The notes under the pieces: generated by a model
Databases searched by the model: none
The model's input: only the letters and a program-made list of their open reading frames with translations
What the model was told of the DNA's origin: nothing
Made by a program: the position numbers and the translations under genes
NCBI GenBank assembly: GCA_035532475.1
Contig: DATKQY010000063.1
Span: 1-50,656 of the forward strand
DNA from: DATKQY01 sp035532475
GTDB lineage: Bacteria > Actinomycetota > Acidimicrobiia > Acidimicrobiales > Bog-793
Reading direction: 5' to 3'
DNA length: 50,656 bases
Part shown: one piece after another, positions 24,698-33,081 of the stretch
How positions within the stretch are numbered: position 1 is the stretch's first letter
Layout of the letters: each line of letters begins with the position of its first letter

Positions 24698-25630
24698 ATG
24701 AGGAGACTCGGCAAGACCCAGCTCGAGGTGTCGCAGCTCTGCCTTGGCGGCAACGTGTTCGGTTGGACCGCCGACGAGGCGGACTCCTTCGCCGTGCTCG
24801 ACGCCTACGTGGCCGCGGGCGGCAACTTCGTCGACAGCGCGGACAGCTATTCGGCGTGGGCGCCCGGGCACCGTGGAGGCGAGTCCGAGGAGATCATCGG
24901 ACGCTGGCTCGCCGCACGGCGCTCCGCCGGCGACGTCGTCATCGCGACCAAGGTGGGCAAGCTCCCCGGACGTGACGGGCTCGCCCCGGAGAACCTGAAG
25001 GCTGCTGCCGAGGACTCGCTCCGGCGGCTCGGCGTCGAGCGGATCGACCTGTACTACGCGCACTTCGACGACGAGGCGACCCCCCTCGAAGAGACGCTCG
25101 CCGCCTTCGAGGCGCTGGCGCAGGAGGGCAAGATCGGCTGGTACGCGGCTTCGAACTACTCGGTGAAGCGCCTGGCGGAGGCCCTCGACATCGCCGAGCG
25201 TGAGGGCCTGACCGGCTACGCCGCCGTCCAGCCCCACTACAACCTGCTGGAGCGGGAGGGCTACGAGGGCGAGATGACCGACCTGTGCGCCGGCCGGGAC
25301 ATCGCGTGCGTCCCCTACTTCGGGCTCGCCCGGGGCTTCCTCACCGGCAAGTACCGGCGGGGGGTCACCGTTGACTCGCCGCGAGCGGCGGTCGCGAGCG
25401 GCTACCTCGACGGGCGCGGCGAGCGTGTGCTCGCCGTGCTGGACGAGCTGGCCGCGGCGCGTGGAACGACCGTTGCGGCGGTGGCGCTCGCCTGGCTGGC
25501 CGACCGGCCGACCGTCGTCTCCCCGATCGCCAGCGCCCGCAACGTCGCCCAGCTCGCCGACCTGCTCCCGGCACTCGGGCTCCATCTCTCGCCCGAGGAG
25601 ACCGAGCGGCTCGATACGGCGTCAACGTAG
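24698..25630 (+). CDS. Aldo/keto reductase
   Basis: 310 residues, standard (beta/alpha)8 length. The catalytic tetrad is visible: Asp and Tyr in NFVDSADSYSAW, Lys in IATKVGK and His in LYYAHFDD. NADPH-binding segments are WYAASNYS and the C-terminal VVSPIASARNVAQL. The SIASA-type ending and ETLAAFEALAQEGKIGW are typical of the YajO/Tas-like AKR group. The ATG at 24698 begins at the conserved MRRLGKTQLEVSQLCLGG; longer frames upstream lack family similarity. The carbonyl substrate is unknown. It is a single gene, divergent from the amidase. Confidence 0.93.
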   Translation: MRRLGKTQLEVSQLCLGGNVFGWTADEADSFAVLDAYVAAGGNFVDSADSYSAWAPGHRGGESEEIIGRWLAARRSAGDVVIATKVGKLPGRDGLAPENLKAAAEDSLRRLGVERIDLYYAHFDDEATPLEETLAAFEALAQEGKIGWYAASNYSVKRLAEALDIAEREGLTGYAAVQPHYNLLEREGYEGEMTDLCAGRDIACVPYFGLARGFLTGKYRRGVTVDSPRAAVASGYLDGRGERVLAVLDELAAARGTTVAAVALAWLADRPTVVSPIASARNVAQLADLLPALGLHLSPEETERLDTAST

Positions 25631-25701
25631 GGACCCCGCGGACTCGAGCCGCGCTCGTCACGCGGGCCTGATGCTCCACGGCCCCCGTTGGGCGACGGAT
25701 C

Positions 25702-26451
25702 TCAGACGAGCAGCAGCACCGCGACCGTCACGCCGACGCAGACGATCACAACGCGCAGCAGGGCGGGCGGCAGTCGGCGCCCGATGAGGCCGCCGAGCTG
25801 ACCGCCGAGGATGGCGCCGACGGCCAGGAAGCCCGCCACGGCCCAGGCGACGTGGGAGACGGAGATGAACAAGAGCGCGGCGGTTCCATTGGCGATCAGT
25901 GCCAGCACGTTCTTGGTGGCGTTCAGGCGGTTGAGCTCGTCGGTGAGGAACGTGGCCAGCAGCGCGATGAGGATCACACCCTGCGCCGCGCCGAAGTAGC
26001 CGCCGTAGATACCCGTGGCGAACACCGTCGCCCACAGGCTTGCGCCGCCGTGCTCGCGGTGTTCGCGGTGCTCGGCGAGCCAACGCGACAGGCGCGGTTG
26101 GACGACGACGAGCAGGCAGGCGAGGAGGATGAGCGCGGGCACGATCCGCCGGAACACGCTGCCGGGCAGCGCCAGGAGAAGGCCGCTGCCGAGGAGGCCG
26201 CCGGCGAGCGACGCCGAGCCGAGGACGAGCAGGCGCCGTTTCTGGCCCTTGAGCTCGCGCCGATAGGCGACGGCGCCGCTGAGGCTGCCCGGCACGATGC
26301 CGACGGTGTTGGTGACATTGGCGAGCACCGCCGGGTAGCCGAGCGCGAGGAGCGTCGGGAAGGTCACGAGCGAGCCCGAGCCGACGATCGTGTTGATCGT
26401 CCCTGCCGCCAACCCCGCGCCGAAGACGGCGAGGGCGTCGAGCGGATGCAC
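25702..26451 (-). CDS. TauE/SafE family membrane permease
   Basis: 249 residues with eight hydrophobic helices in two repeated halves. The family's paired signature appears as GTINTIVGSGSLVTFPTLLALG in the first half and YGGYFGAAQGVILIALLATF in the second. The loop EHREHREHGG is His/Glu-rich. Members move sulfite, sulfoacetate or other organosulfur or organic anions; the substrate here is not deducible. It converges on the aldo/keto reductase gene with 71 bases between. Confidence 0.93.
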   Translation of the reverse strand: MHPLDALAVFGAGLAAGTINTIVGSGSLVTFPTLLALGYPAVLANVTNTVGIVPGSLSGAVAYRRELKGQKRRLLVLGSASLAGGLLGSGLLLALPGSVFRRIVPALILLACLLVVVQPRLSRWLAEHREHREHGGASLWATVFATGIYGGYFGAAQGVILIALLATFLTDELNRLNATKNVLALIANGTAALLFISVSHVAWAVAGFLAVGAILGGQLGGLIGRRLPPALLRVVIVCVGVTVAVLLLV

Positions 26452-26915
26452 GGGAACGGTCTACCGCCGCCGGCTGTGCTGCTCAAGACGACGAGACACG
26501 CGCCAGCGGCGTGGAGCCCGCCACGGCGCCGGGCGTGCACCTGACGCGGGGCGCGGCCGGGGGTTGGCGCGCTGGAGCCCGATGATCGCCGGGCAGCTGA
26601 GACGCCCGTCGACGTCCCCTCAGCTGCTGCGCCGCGCTCGTCGTCCGGCCGGTGGCCGTCGGCGCCGAGCCGGGGGGTCGGCCGTCAGGTGCCGTCCGCC
26701 GCGGTCAGCGTGTACCGGGGCGACGACCCCGACACGTCCGATGGCTCCCCGGCAGCGCCGGACGATCGCGAGCTGCTCGAGCTCGCCACCCGGGCGGCTC
26801 CGGCGCGGTCGAGCGCGCCCCGGCGCTCCCGCACGGGCCGAATGGCCCTCGTGCGCCGGCGGAAGCCGGGGCTAGCATCGCCCGAGGACACCGACTCGAC
26901 CCGTGCGAGGTGCGC
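26452..26915. other. 464-base non-coding gap upstream of the EF-G-like gene
   Basis: Several frames cross this gap, but none gives protein-like sequence. The best candidate, a 76-codon frame from 26689 to 26919 on the plus strand, is Arg/Pro/Ala-rich at its end and has no recognisable motif. A plausible -10 element TAGCAT at 26873-26878 lies 38 bases before the EF-G-like ATG. I see no RNA gene or repeat. Confidence 0.4.
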
Positions 26916-28970
26916 ATGACCAGCGCCGCTTCGTCCCATATCCACACCGTCGCCCTCGTTGGCCACGGGGGCGCCGGAAAGACGACGCTCGCCGAGGCGC
27001 TGTTGCACTCCGCCGGCGTCATTCCCCGCCGCGGTCGCGTGGAGGACGGGACGACGGTCTGCGATTTCGAGCCGGAAGAGGTGAAACGGCACTTCAGCGT
27101 GGCGACCGCGGTCGCGCCGTTCAACGTCGGCGAGCACAAGTTCAACCTCCTCGACACGCCCGGGTTCGTCGAGTTCCTGCCGGAGGTCGAGCTGGCGCTG
27201 GCGGTGGCCGACGTCGTCGTCGTGGTGGTGAGCGCGGTCGAGGGTGTCGAGGTGCAGACCGAGGTGGTCTGGCGCATGGCGGCCAAGGCGGGGATCCCCC
27301 GGGTCATCTTCGTCAACAAGCTCGATCGCGAACGCGCCGACTTCGAGCGCACCCTAAAGGAGCTGCAGGACGCGTTCGGCGCCGGGATCGCCCCGATCGA
27401 GCTGCCCATCGGCACCGAGGCCGACTTCCGCGGCGTCGCCGACCTGCTCTCGGACACGGCGATCACCTACGAGGCGGGAGCCTCGAGCGTCGGTCCGATC
27501 CCCGAGGAGATGTCCGACTTCGAGCACCGTATGCGCGAGGAGCTCGTGGAGGGGATCGTCGTCGCCGACGACGGGCTGATGGAGCGTTACCTGGAGGGCG
27601 ATGTGCCGTCGCCCGAGGAGCTGGAGGCGACGCTCGCCCACGGCGTCGAGGACGCCACGGTCTTCCCCGTCCTTTGCGGCTCGGCGCTGACCGGTGTGGC
27701 CGTCGAACGGCTCACCGTGCTGCTGAGCGACCTCGGGGTGCACCGCCCGGTCGTCGCCCGGGCGGGCGACACCGAGGTGGAGGTCCCGCGCGACCCGGAC
27801 GCGGAGCCGCTCGCCCGAGTGTTCAAGATGATCATCGACCCCTTCGTCGGGCGCGTCTCGTTGCTGCAGGTGGTCTCGGGGACGCTGAAGCCTGACATCG
27901 TCCTCGTGAACAGCAGGACCCGGGCCGACGAGCGGCTCCACACCCTGCAGATGCTGCGGGGCAAGGAGGCTTCGCCGGTCCCCTTCGCCGTGGCCGGCGA
28001 CGTGGTCGCGGTGCCGAAGCTCGCCGACGTGCGGGTCGGCGACACGATCGCGCCGAAGACGTCCCCGGTGGTCGCCGACCTCCCGCCGATCTCGGCTCCC
28101 GTCTACACGATCGCCGTGCGACCGAAGACGACCGGCGACGAGGACCGGTTGATGACCGGCCTGCACAAGTTGATGGAAGAGGACCCGGCGCTGACGCTGC
28201 GGCGCGACGACGAGACCCACCAGACACTGCTCTCGGGGATGGGCGAGACCCATCTCCAGGTCGTCGCGGAACGCCTCCAGCGCAAGTTCGGCGTCGAGGT
28301 CGAGCAGGAGGAGATGCGGATCCCCTACCGGGAGACGGTCATGGCGGCCGGCGAAGCCGAGGGACGGTACAAGAAGCAGACCGGCGGCCACGGCCAGTTC
28401 GGTGTCGCCCACCTCAGGATCGAGCCACTGCCGCGAGGCGAGGGCTTCCAGTTCGTCGACCAGATCGTCGGCGGCGCCATCCCGCGCCAGTTCATCCCGG
28501 CGGTCGAAAAGGGCGTGCAGCGCGCGATGCGCCAAGGTGGCGCGTTCGGCTTCCCGGTCGTCGACGTCAAGGTGATCTGCGACGACGGCAAGTTCCACTC
28601 GGTGGACTCCTCCGAGGCGAGCTTCGAGATGGCCGGGGCGCTCGGCTTCACCGAGGCGCTGCGCCAGGCCTCTCCCGTGGCCCTCGAGCCGATCTCTCGC
28701 CTCGAGGTGACGGTGCCGCCCCAGCACCAGGGCGACGTGCTCGGCGATGTGAACGGACGTCGCGGGCGGGTGCTGAGCAGCGAACCCGACGAGCAGGGGG
28801 AGCAGGTCATCGTGGCCCTCGTCCCGACGAGCGAGCTCGTCCGCTACGCCGTGGAGCTGCGGGCGATGAGCGGGGGGCAGGGACGCTTCGAGGCGACCCA
28901 CGATCACTACGAACCGCTGCCGGCCCATCTCGTCGACAAGCTGGCGAAGCCGCGCGCGGCGAGCAACTGA
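26916..28970 (+). CDS. Elongation factor G-like GTPase (EF-G2 type)
   Basis: 684 residues with all EF-G domains. G1 is VGHGGAGKTTLAEAL, where canonical EF-G has AHIDAGKTT. G3 is LLDTPGF and G4 is FVNKLD. Domain II follows with RVFKMIIDPFVGRVSLLQV, then domain III with LSGMGETHLQVVAERL, domain IV with KKQTGGHGQFGVAHLRIEP and domain V. The altered G1 and the lone location, away from a ribosomal-protein operon, place it with EF-G2/EF-G-like paralogues. Some of these lack translocation activity or act in ribosome recycling or stress. The true role here is undetermined. It starts at the ATG 26916; no strong ribosome binding site is visible. Confidence 0.9.
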   Translation: MTSAASSHIHTVALVGHGGAGKTTLAEALLHSAGVIPRRGRVEDGTTVCDFEPEEVKRHFSVATAVAPFNVGEHKFNLLDTPGFVEFLPEVELALAVADVVVVVVSAVEGVEVQTEVVWRMAAKAGIPRVIFVNKLDRERADFERTLKELQDAFGAGIAPIELPIGTEADFRGVADLLSDTAITYEAGASSVGPIPEEMSDFEHRMREELVEGIVVADDGLMERYLEGDVPSPEELEATLAHGVEDATVFPVLCGSALTGVAVERLTVLLSDLGVHRPVVARAGDTEVEVPRDPDAEPLARVFKMIIDPFVGRVSLLQVVSGTLKPDIVLVNSRTRADERLHTLQMLRGKEASPVPFAVAGDVVAVPKLADVRVGDTIAPKTSPVVADLPPISAPVYTIAVRPKTTGDEDRLMTGLHKLMEEDPALTLRRDDETHQTLLSGMGETHLQVVAERLQRKFGVEVEQEEMRIPYRETVMAAGEAEGRYKKQTGGHGQFGVAHLRIEPLPRGEGFQFVDQIVGGAIPRQFIPAVEKGVQRAMRQGGAFGFPVVDVKVICDDGKFHSVDSSEASFEMAGALGFTEALRQASPVALEPISRLEVTVPPQHQGDVLGDVNGRRGRVLSSEPDEQGEQVIVALVPTSELVRYAVELRAMSGGQGRFEATHDHYEPLPAHLVDKLAKPRAASN

Positions 28971-29175
28971 GCACCGCGACCACCGGGCCGACCCGGCCGG
29001 GGACGACGACGTCGCACGTTTGTCACGCGACTCGTGCAGCGGGACCCTGGCGCCGGGGGGATGCCGGCGCTACCGTGCCGCGCGGGTACGGAGCGCACGC
29101 GACGCGCCGGTGACCGGGCGGGCGAGGAAGACGAGGCACGAGAGCAAGCGGCACACGACCACAAGGAGGACGGCG

Positions 29176-29952
29176 ATGGAGATCGACCAGTACGAAGACG
29201 GCGTCCCGTCCTGGGTCGACGTCGGGAGCCCCGATCCGGCCGCCGCCGCCGCTTTCTACTCCGCCCTTCTCGGCTGGGAGTCCGAAGAGGGTCCGCCCGA
29301 GGCGGGCGGTTACCGGGTGTGCACGCTGCGCGGCAGGATGGTCGCCGGCATCGCCCCGCAGGTGCGCCCGGGCCCCTCCGTATGGACCACCTACGTCAGC
29401 GACTCGGACGCCGAAGCCGTCGTGGCGCGGGCGCTCGTGCACCTCGGCGAGGTCCTGGTCGAGCCGATGGACGTGATGGAGGCCGGCCGGATGGCCCTGA
29501 TCGCCGATCCGGTCGGGGCGGTGATCGGCGTCTGGCAACCCGGCCAGCACAAGGGTGCCGGCATCGTGAACGAGCCCGGCGCCTGGTGCTGGAGCGAGCT
29601 CGTGACGAGCGACCTTGCAAAGGCGGAAGCCTTCTATCCGGCGGTCTTCGGCTGGCAGGTCCTGTCCCACCCGCCCGAGGAGGCGGGCGGGATGCCGGGG
29701 GGCTACACCGAGTGGCAGGTCAACGCCCGCTCGGTAGCCGGGATGATGCTGAAGCCACCGGGCATGCCCGCCGAGGTGCCGCCGTACTGGGGCGTGTACT
29801 TCATGGTCGACGACGCGGACGAGGCCCTAAGGCGCATCGGCGAGTTCGGCGGGCGGGGCTTGACGCCACTGATGGACATCGAACAGGGTCGGTTCGCTGC
29901 GGCCGCCGATCCCTTCGGCGCGATGTTCAGCGTGCTCGCGCCCCCAGGCTGA
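29176..29952 (+). CDS. Two-domain VOC (glyoxalase-fold) protein, Cfp30B-like
   Basis: 258 residues made of two tandem vicinal-oxygen-chelate domains. The first (about 8-120) contains GVPSWVDVGSPDPAAAAAFYSALLGW, and the second (about 135-255) contains WCWSELVTSDLAKAEAFYPAVFGW. Each ends with a DPxGAxxxV segment. The arrangement and motifs resemble mycobacterial Cfp30B and hydroxylase-like VOC proteins. Metal ligands are not obvious, and a catalytic function should not be assumed. A strong AAGGAGG precedes the ATG at 29176. It stands alone, with 205 featureless bases upstream. Confidence 0.9.
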   Translation: MEIDQYEDGVPSWVDVGSPDPAAAAAFYSALLGWESEEGPPEAGGYRVCTLRGRMVAGIAPQVRPGPSVWTTYVSDSDAEAVVARALVHLGEVLVEPMDVMEAGRMALIADPVGAVIGVWQPGQHKGAGIVNEPGAWCWSELVTSDLAKAEAFYPAVFGWQVLSHPPEEAGGMPGGYTEWQVNARSVAGMMLKPPGMPAEVPPYWGVYFMVDDADEALRRIGEFGGRGLTPLMDIEQGRFAAAADPFGAMFSVLAPPG

Positions 29953-30129
29953 GCGGCGCGCTCGCGCGCGTCCGGTGCCGACCGGGCGGGGGGCCGGACC
30001 CTGGGCCCGATCGGGACAGGCACGGCAGCCCGGGCCCGGTCGATTCGCGGTGCCCGAAGGGCGGCCCGGGCGTTCCGCCCGTCCCACGGGCGATGACGGT
30101 GAGGAGACGGCGACGAGCGGAGGAGCGTG

Positions 30130-30882
30130 ATGGCGGAGGCGACACGGGGCCGGGTGCGCGTCGAGCAGAGCCCGAAGCGGGTGCGCGCCTACCTCGGCGG
30201 CGAGCTGGTGCTCGACACGCTCGCACCGAGGCTCGTCTGGGAGGTGCCCTACTTCCCCTCGTACTACGTCCCCGTCGAGCACGTCCGTGCCCGCCTCGTG
30301 CCGGCGGAGAAGCGGTCCCATTCGCCGAGTCGCGGCGATGCGGAGTACTTCGACGTCCACGCCGGTGGCCGGGTCGCGTCCGAGTCCGCCTACGCGTACA
30401 CGTCGTCGCCGATCGAGGAGCTGCGCGGCCTCGTCCGCTTCGAGTGGGACGCGCTCGACGAGTGGCTCGAGGAGGACGAGCCCGTCTACGTCCATCCTCA
30501 CGACCCCTACACCCGCATCGACATCCTGGCGAGCTCGCGCCGGGTGCAGGTCGCCGTCGACGGTGTCGAGGTCGCGGACTCCGACCAGCCGCGGGTCTTG
30601 TTCGAGACCGGCCTGCCGCCCCGCTACTACGTGCCGATCAGCCACGTGCGCACCGAGCTGCTGCGCCCGTCCGCCACGGTCACCCGCTGCCCCTACAAGG
30701 GGACCGCCTCGTACTGGTCGATCGAGATCGACGGCCGCCGCTACGAGGACTACGTGTGGACCTATCGCTCGCCCTTCGCGGAGTGCGCGAAGATCGCCGG
30801 CCTCGTCTGCTTCTACAACGAGAAGGTGGACATCACTCTCGGCGGCGTCACGATGGAGCGGCCGCGCTCGCACTTCTCGTAG
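30130..30882 (+). CDS. DUF427 domain protein, tandem repeat
   Basis: 250 residues composed of two DUF427 copies. The first runs over about 8-110 (VRAYLGGELVLDT, WEVPYFPSYYVPVEHV) and the second over about 130-245 (VQVAVDGVEVADS, FETGLPPRYYVPISHV, RCPYKGTASYWSIEIDGR). The family is common in actinobacteria, where the small beta-barrel protein is often named by domain only. No enzymatic activity is established to my knowledge. The ATG at 30130 is better spaced from GGAGG (30119-30123) than the GTG at 30127. It converges with prpC, 64 bases apart. Confidence 0.9.
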   Translation: MAEATRGRVRVEQSPKRVRAYLGGELVLDTLAPRLVWEVPYFPSYYVPVEHVRARLVPAEKRSHSPSRGDAEYFDVHAGGRVASESAYAYTSSPIEELRGLVRFEWDALDEWLEEDEPVYVHPHDPYTRIDILASSRRVQVAVDGVEVADSDQPRVLFETGLPPRYYVPISHVRTELLRPSATVTRCPYKGTASYWSIEIDGRRYEDYVWTYRSPFAECAKIAGLVCFYNEKVDITLGGVTMERPRSHFS

Positions 30883-30946
30883 CCGTCGCCCGGCCAGCAC
30901 CCGATCCGCCACCTCCCGGCGAACCCACCGGCCGCGGGGCGCGGGC

Positions 30947-32068
30947 TCAGCGCGCGATGTGGCGTTCGGGCGCCCCGGAGTAGGTGCTCAGCGGGCGGAT
31001 GAGGGCATTCGCCTCCAGCTGCTCCATGACGTGGGCCGTCCAGCCGGTGATCCGGCTCATCACGAAGATCGGGGTGAAGGTCGGGATGTCGAAGCCCATC
31101 AGGTGGTACGCGGGTCCGGTCGGGAAGTCGAGGTTCGGGTGGATGCCCTTTTCCCGCAGCATCGCCTGCTCGAGGTTGTCGTAGAGCGCGAGGAGCCGGT
31201 CGGCGCCTTTGGCCCGGGCCAGCTCCTCGAAGGCCTGGCGCATCGTGGGCACGCGGCTGTCGCCGTGCTTGTAGACGCGGTGGCCGAAGCCCATGATCTT
31301 GCGCCTGCCGGCGAGCGCCTCGCGGAGCCAGTCGGCTGCGGCGAGCGGATCGTCTATCTCCTCGAGCATCGCCATGACCGCCTCGTTGGCGCCACCGTGC
31401 AACGGTCCCTTCAGCGCGCCGATGGCGCCGGTGACGGACGAGTAGATGTCGGACAGCGTCGAGGTGATGACGCGTGCCGTGAAGGTCGAGGCGTTGAAGC
31501 TGTGCTCGGCGTAGAGGATCAGCGAGATCTCGAACGAGCGCACGACCGCGGGTTCGGGCACCGCACCGAAGCAGCAGTGGAAGAAGTTCTCCGCGAAGGA
31601 CAGGTCCAGGTCCGGAGCGATGGGCGGCTCGCCGCGGCGGCGCCGCTGCTCGAAGGCGACGATCGTCGCGAGCTTCGCCATCATGTCGAGCGACTTGTGG
31701 AGGTTCGCGGCACGCGACGCGTCGTCCTCCGTGGGATCGGAGGCCCCGAGGAAGCTCACTGCGCTTCGCAGCACGTCCATCGGGTGGCAGGTCGTCGGGA
31801 GCGTGCCGAGCATGTTGAGGAGCGCCGGCGGTACCGAGCGCAGCGACCGCTCGGCGCCGACGAAGCGCTCCAGCTCGGGCTTCGAGGGCAGCTCCCCGTG
31901 CCAGATGAGGTAGGCGACCTCCTCGAAGCTGCAGGACTCGGCGAGCTCTTGGACCGGGTAGCCGCGGTACAGGAGCGAGTTCGTCTCCTCGTTGACCATC
32001 GAGATCGCGGTCGAATCGGCGATGACGCCGACGAGCCCACGCTTGATGTCCGATGTTGGTCCAGCCAC
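30947..32068 (-). CDS. prpC: 2-methylcitrate synthase / citrate synthase-like
   Basis: 373 residues from a GTG at 32068, the usual length for PrpC-type synthases. Motifs include the N-terminal IKRGLVGVIADSTAIS, LLYRGYPVQELAESCSFEEVAYLIWHGELP, the first catalytic His in LHGGANEAVM, the second in GFGHRVYKHGDSR and the Asp in DFPTGPAYHL. It condenses propionyl-CoA with oxaloacetate; with its neighbours it forms the methylcitrate cycle. Its start follows the prpB stop (TGA G GTG) with one base between, so translation is coupled. Activity as ordinary citrate synthase cannot be ruled out from sequence, but the operon context favours PrpC. Confidence 0.93.
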   Translation of the reverse strand: MAGPTSDIKRGLVGVIADSTAISMVNEETNSLLYRGYPVQELAESCSFEEVAYLIWHGELPSKPELERFVGAERSLRSVPPALLNMLGTLPTTCHPMDVLRSAVSFLGASDPTEDDASRAANLHKSLDMMAKLATIVAFEQRRRRGEPPIAPDLDLSFAENFFHCCFGAVPEPAVVRSFEISLILYAEHSFNASTFTARVITSTLSDIYSSVTGAIGALKGPLHGGANEAVMAMLEEIDDPLAAADWLREALAGRRKIMGFGHRVYKHGDSRVPTMRQAFEELARAKGADRLLALYDNLEQAMLREKGIHPNLDFPTGPAYHLMGFDIPTFTPIFVMSRITGWTAHVMEQLEANALIRPLSTYSGAPERHIAR

Positions 32069-32069
32069 C

Positions 32070-32978
32070 TCAGTCGCCTCCCGGGTCGAGCGAGAAGTTG
32101 TAGACGTCGTCGTCGAAGGCGCCGTAGGCCTCGTAGTCGATGAGCTCGTAGAGGCGCGCGCGGGTCTGCATCTCATCGACGACGTGCTGCTGCGTGCCCT
32201 GTTCCAGCAGGGTCCGCAGCCCGCGCTCGGCGGCGCCCATCGCGAGCCGCAGCAGCGTCACGGGGTAGATGGCGAGGTTCACGCCGAGCGAGCTGAGCGT
32301 GGTGGTGTCGAGCAGCTTCGTCTTCCCGAACTCCGTCATGTTCGCCAGGATCGGGACGTCGACCGCCTTGCGGAAGGCCTCGAACTCCGACTCGTTCGCG
32401 AGCGCCTCGGGGAAGACGACGTCGGCGCCGGCGTCGACGTAGGCCTTCGCCCGGTCGATGGCACCCTCCAGGCCCTCGCTCGCCCTTGCGTCGGTCCGCG
32501 CGCACACGACGAACGAGGGGTCCCGCCTGGCGGCGACCGCGGCGGCGAGGCGCCTCAGCATCTCGGGGATCTCGACGATCACCTTGTGGTCGAGGTGGCC
32601 GCAGCGCTTCGGGTTCACCTGGTCCTCGAGATGGCAGCCCGCCAGTCCGAGCTCCTCCAGGAGCTGCACCGTCCGGGCGACGTTCATCGGCTCGCCGAAG
32701 CCCGTGTCGGCGTCGACGAGGGTCGGCAGGTTCGTCACGCGCGCGATCTCGTGGCTGCGCTCGCCGACCTCGGTCTGGGTCGTGAGGCCGATGTCCGGAA
32801 GGCCGAGCGACGCCGACAGGACCGCCCCGGAGACGTAGACACCCTCGAAGCCGAGCCCCTCGATGAGGAGCGCCGAGAGCGGGTTGAACGCGCCCGGGAA
32901 GCGGAGCAGTCGGCCCGATGCCAGCCCGCCGCGGAGCGCCGCTCGCCGCTCGGCCGCCGTCGCGGCGGCGTGCAGCAT
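32070..32978 (-). CDS. prpB: 2-methylisocitrate lyase
   Basis: 302 residues of the isocitrate lyase/PEP mutase superfamily. The metal-binding loop is VDADTGFGE, and the catalytic loop with the active-site Cys is NPKRCGHLDHK. Other family marks are YVSGAVLSASLGLPDIGLTTQTEV and IARTDAR-like VCARTDARASEG. It splits 2-methylisocitrate into pyruvate and succinate. A good GGAGGG site precedes the ATG at 32978. It is the middle gene of prpD-prpB-prpC. Confidence 0.95.
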   Translation of the reverse strand: MLHAAATAAERRAALRGGLASGRLLRFPGAFNPLSALLIEGLGFEGVYVSGAVLSASLGLPDIGLTTQTEVGERSHEIARVTNLPTLVDADTGFGEPMNVARTVQLLEELGLAGCHLEDQVNPKRCGHLDHKVIVEIPEMLRRLAAAVAARRDPSFVVCARTDARASEGLEGAIDRAKAYVDAGADVVFPEALANESEFEAFRKAVDVPILANMTEFGKTKLLDTTTLSSLGVNLAIYPVTLLRLAMGAAERGLRTLLEQGTQQHVVDEMQTRARLYELIDYEAYGAFDDDVYNFSLDPGGD

Positions 32979-33081
32979 CAGCGCCCTCCCTTCGGCACCG
33001 TGTCGCCGCATCGGCGAGCTGCCGGGTGCGGCGTACCCAGCGGGGGCTCGGCAACACGGTGTGCTGGCACCTGGTGCGCCA

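Noticed and set aside
26689..26919. 76-codon frame in the gap before the EF-G-like gene
   Set aside because: It has no motif, has low-complexity composition, and overlaps the start of a certain gene.
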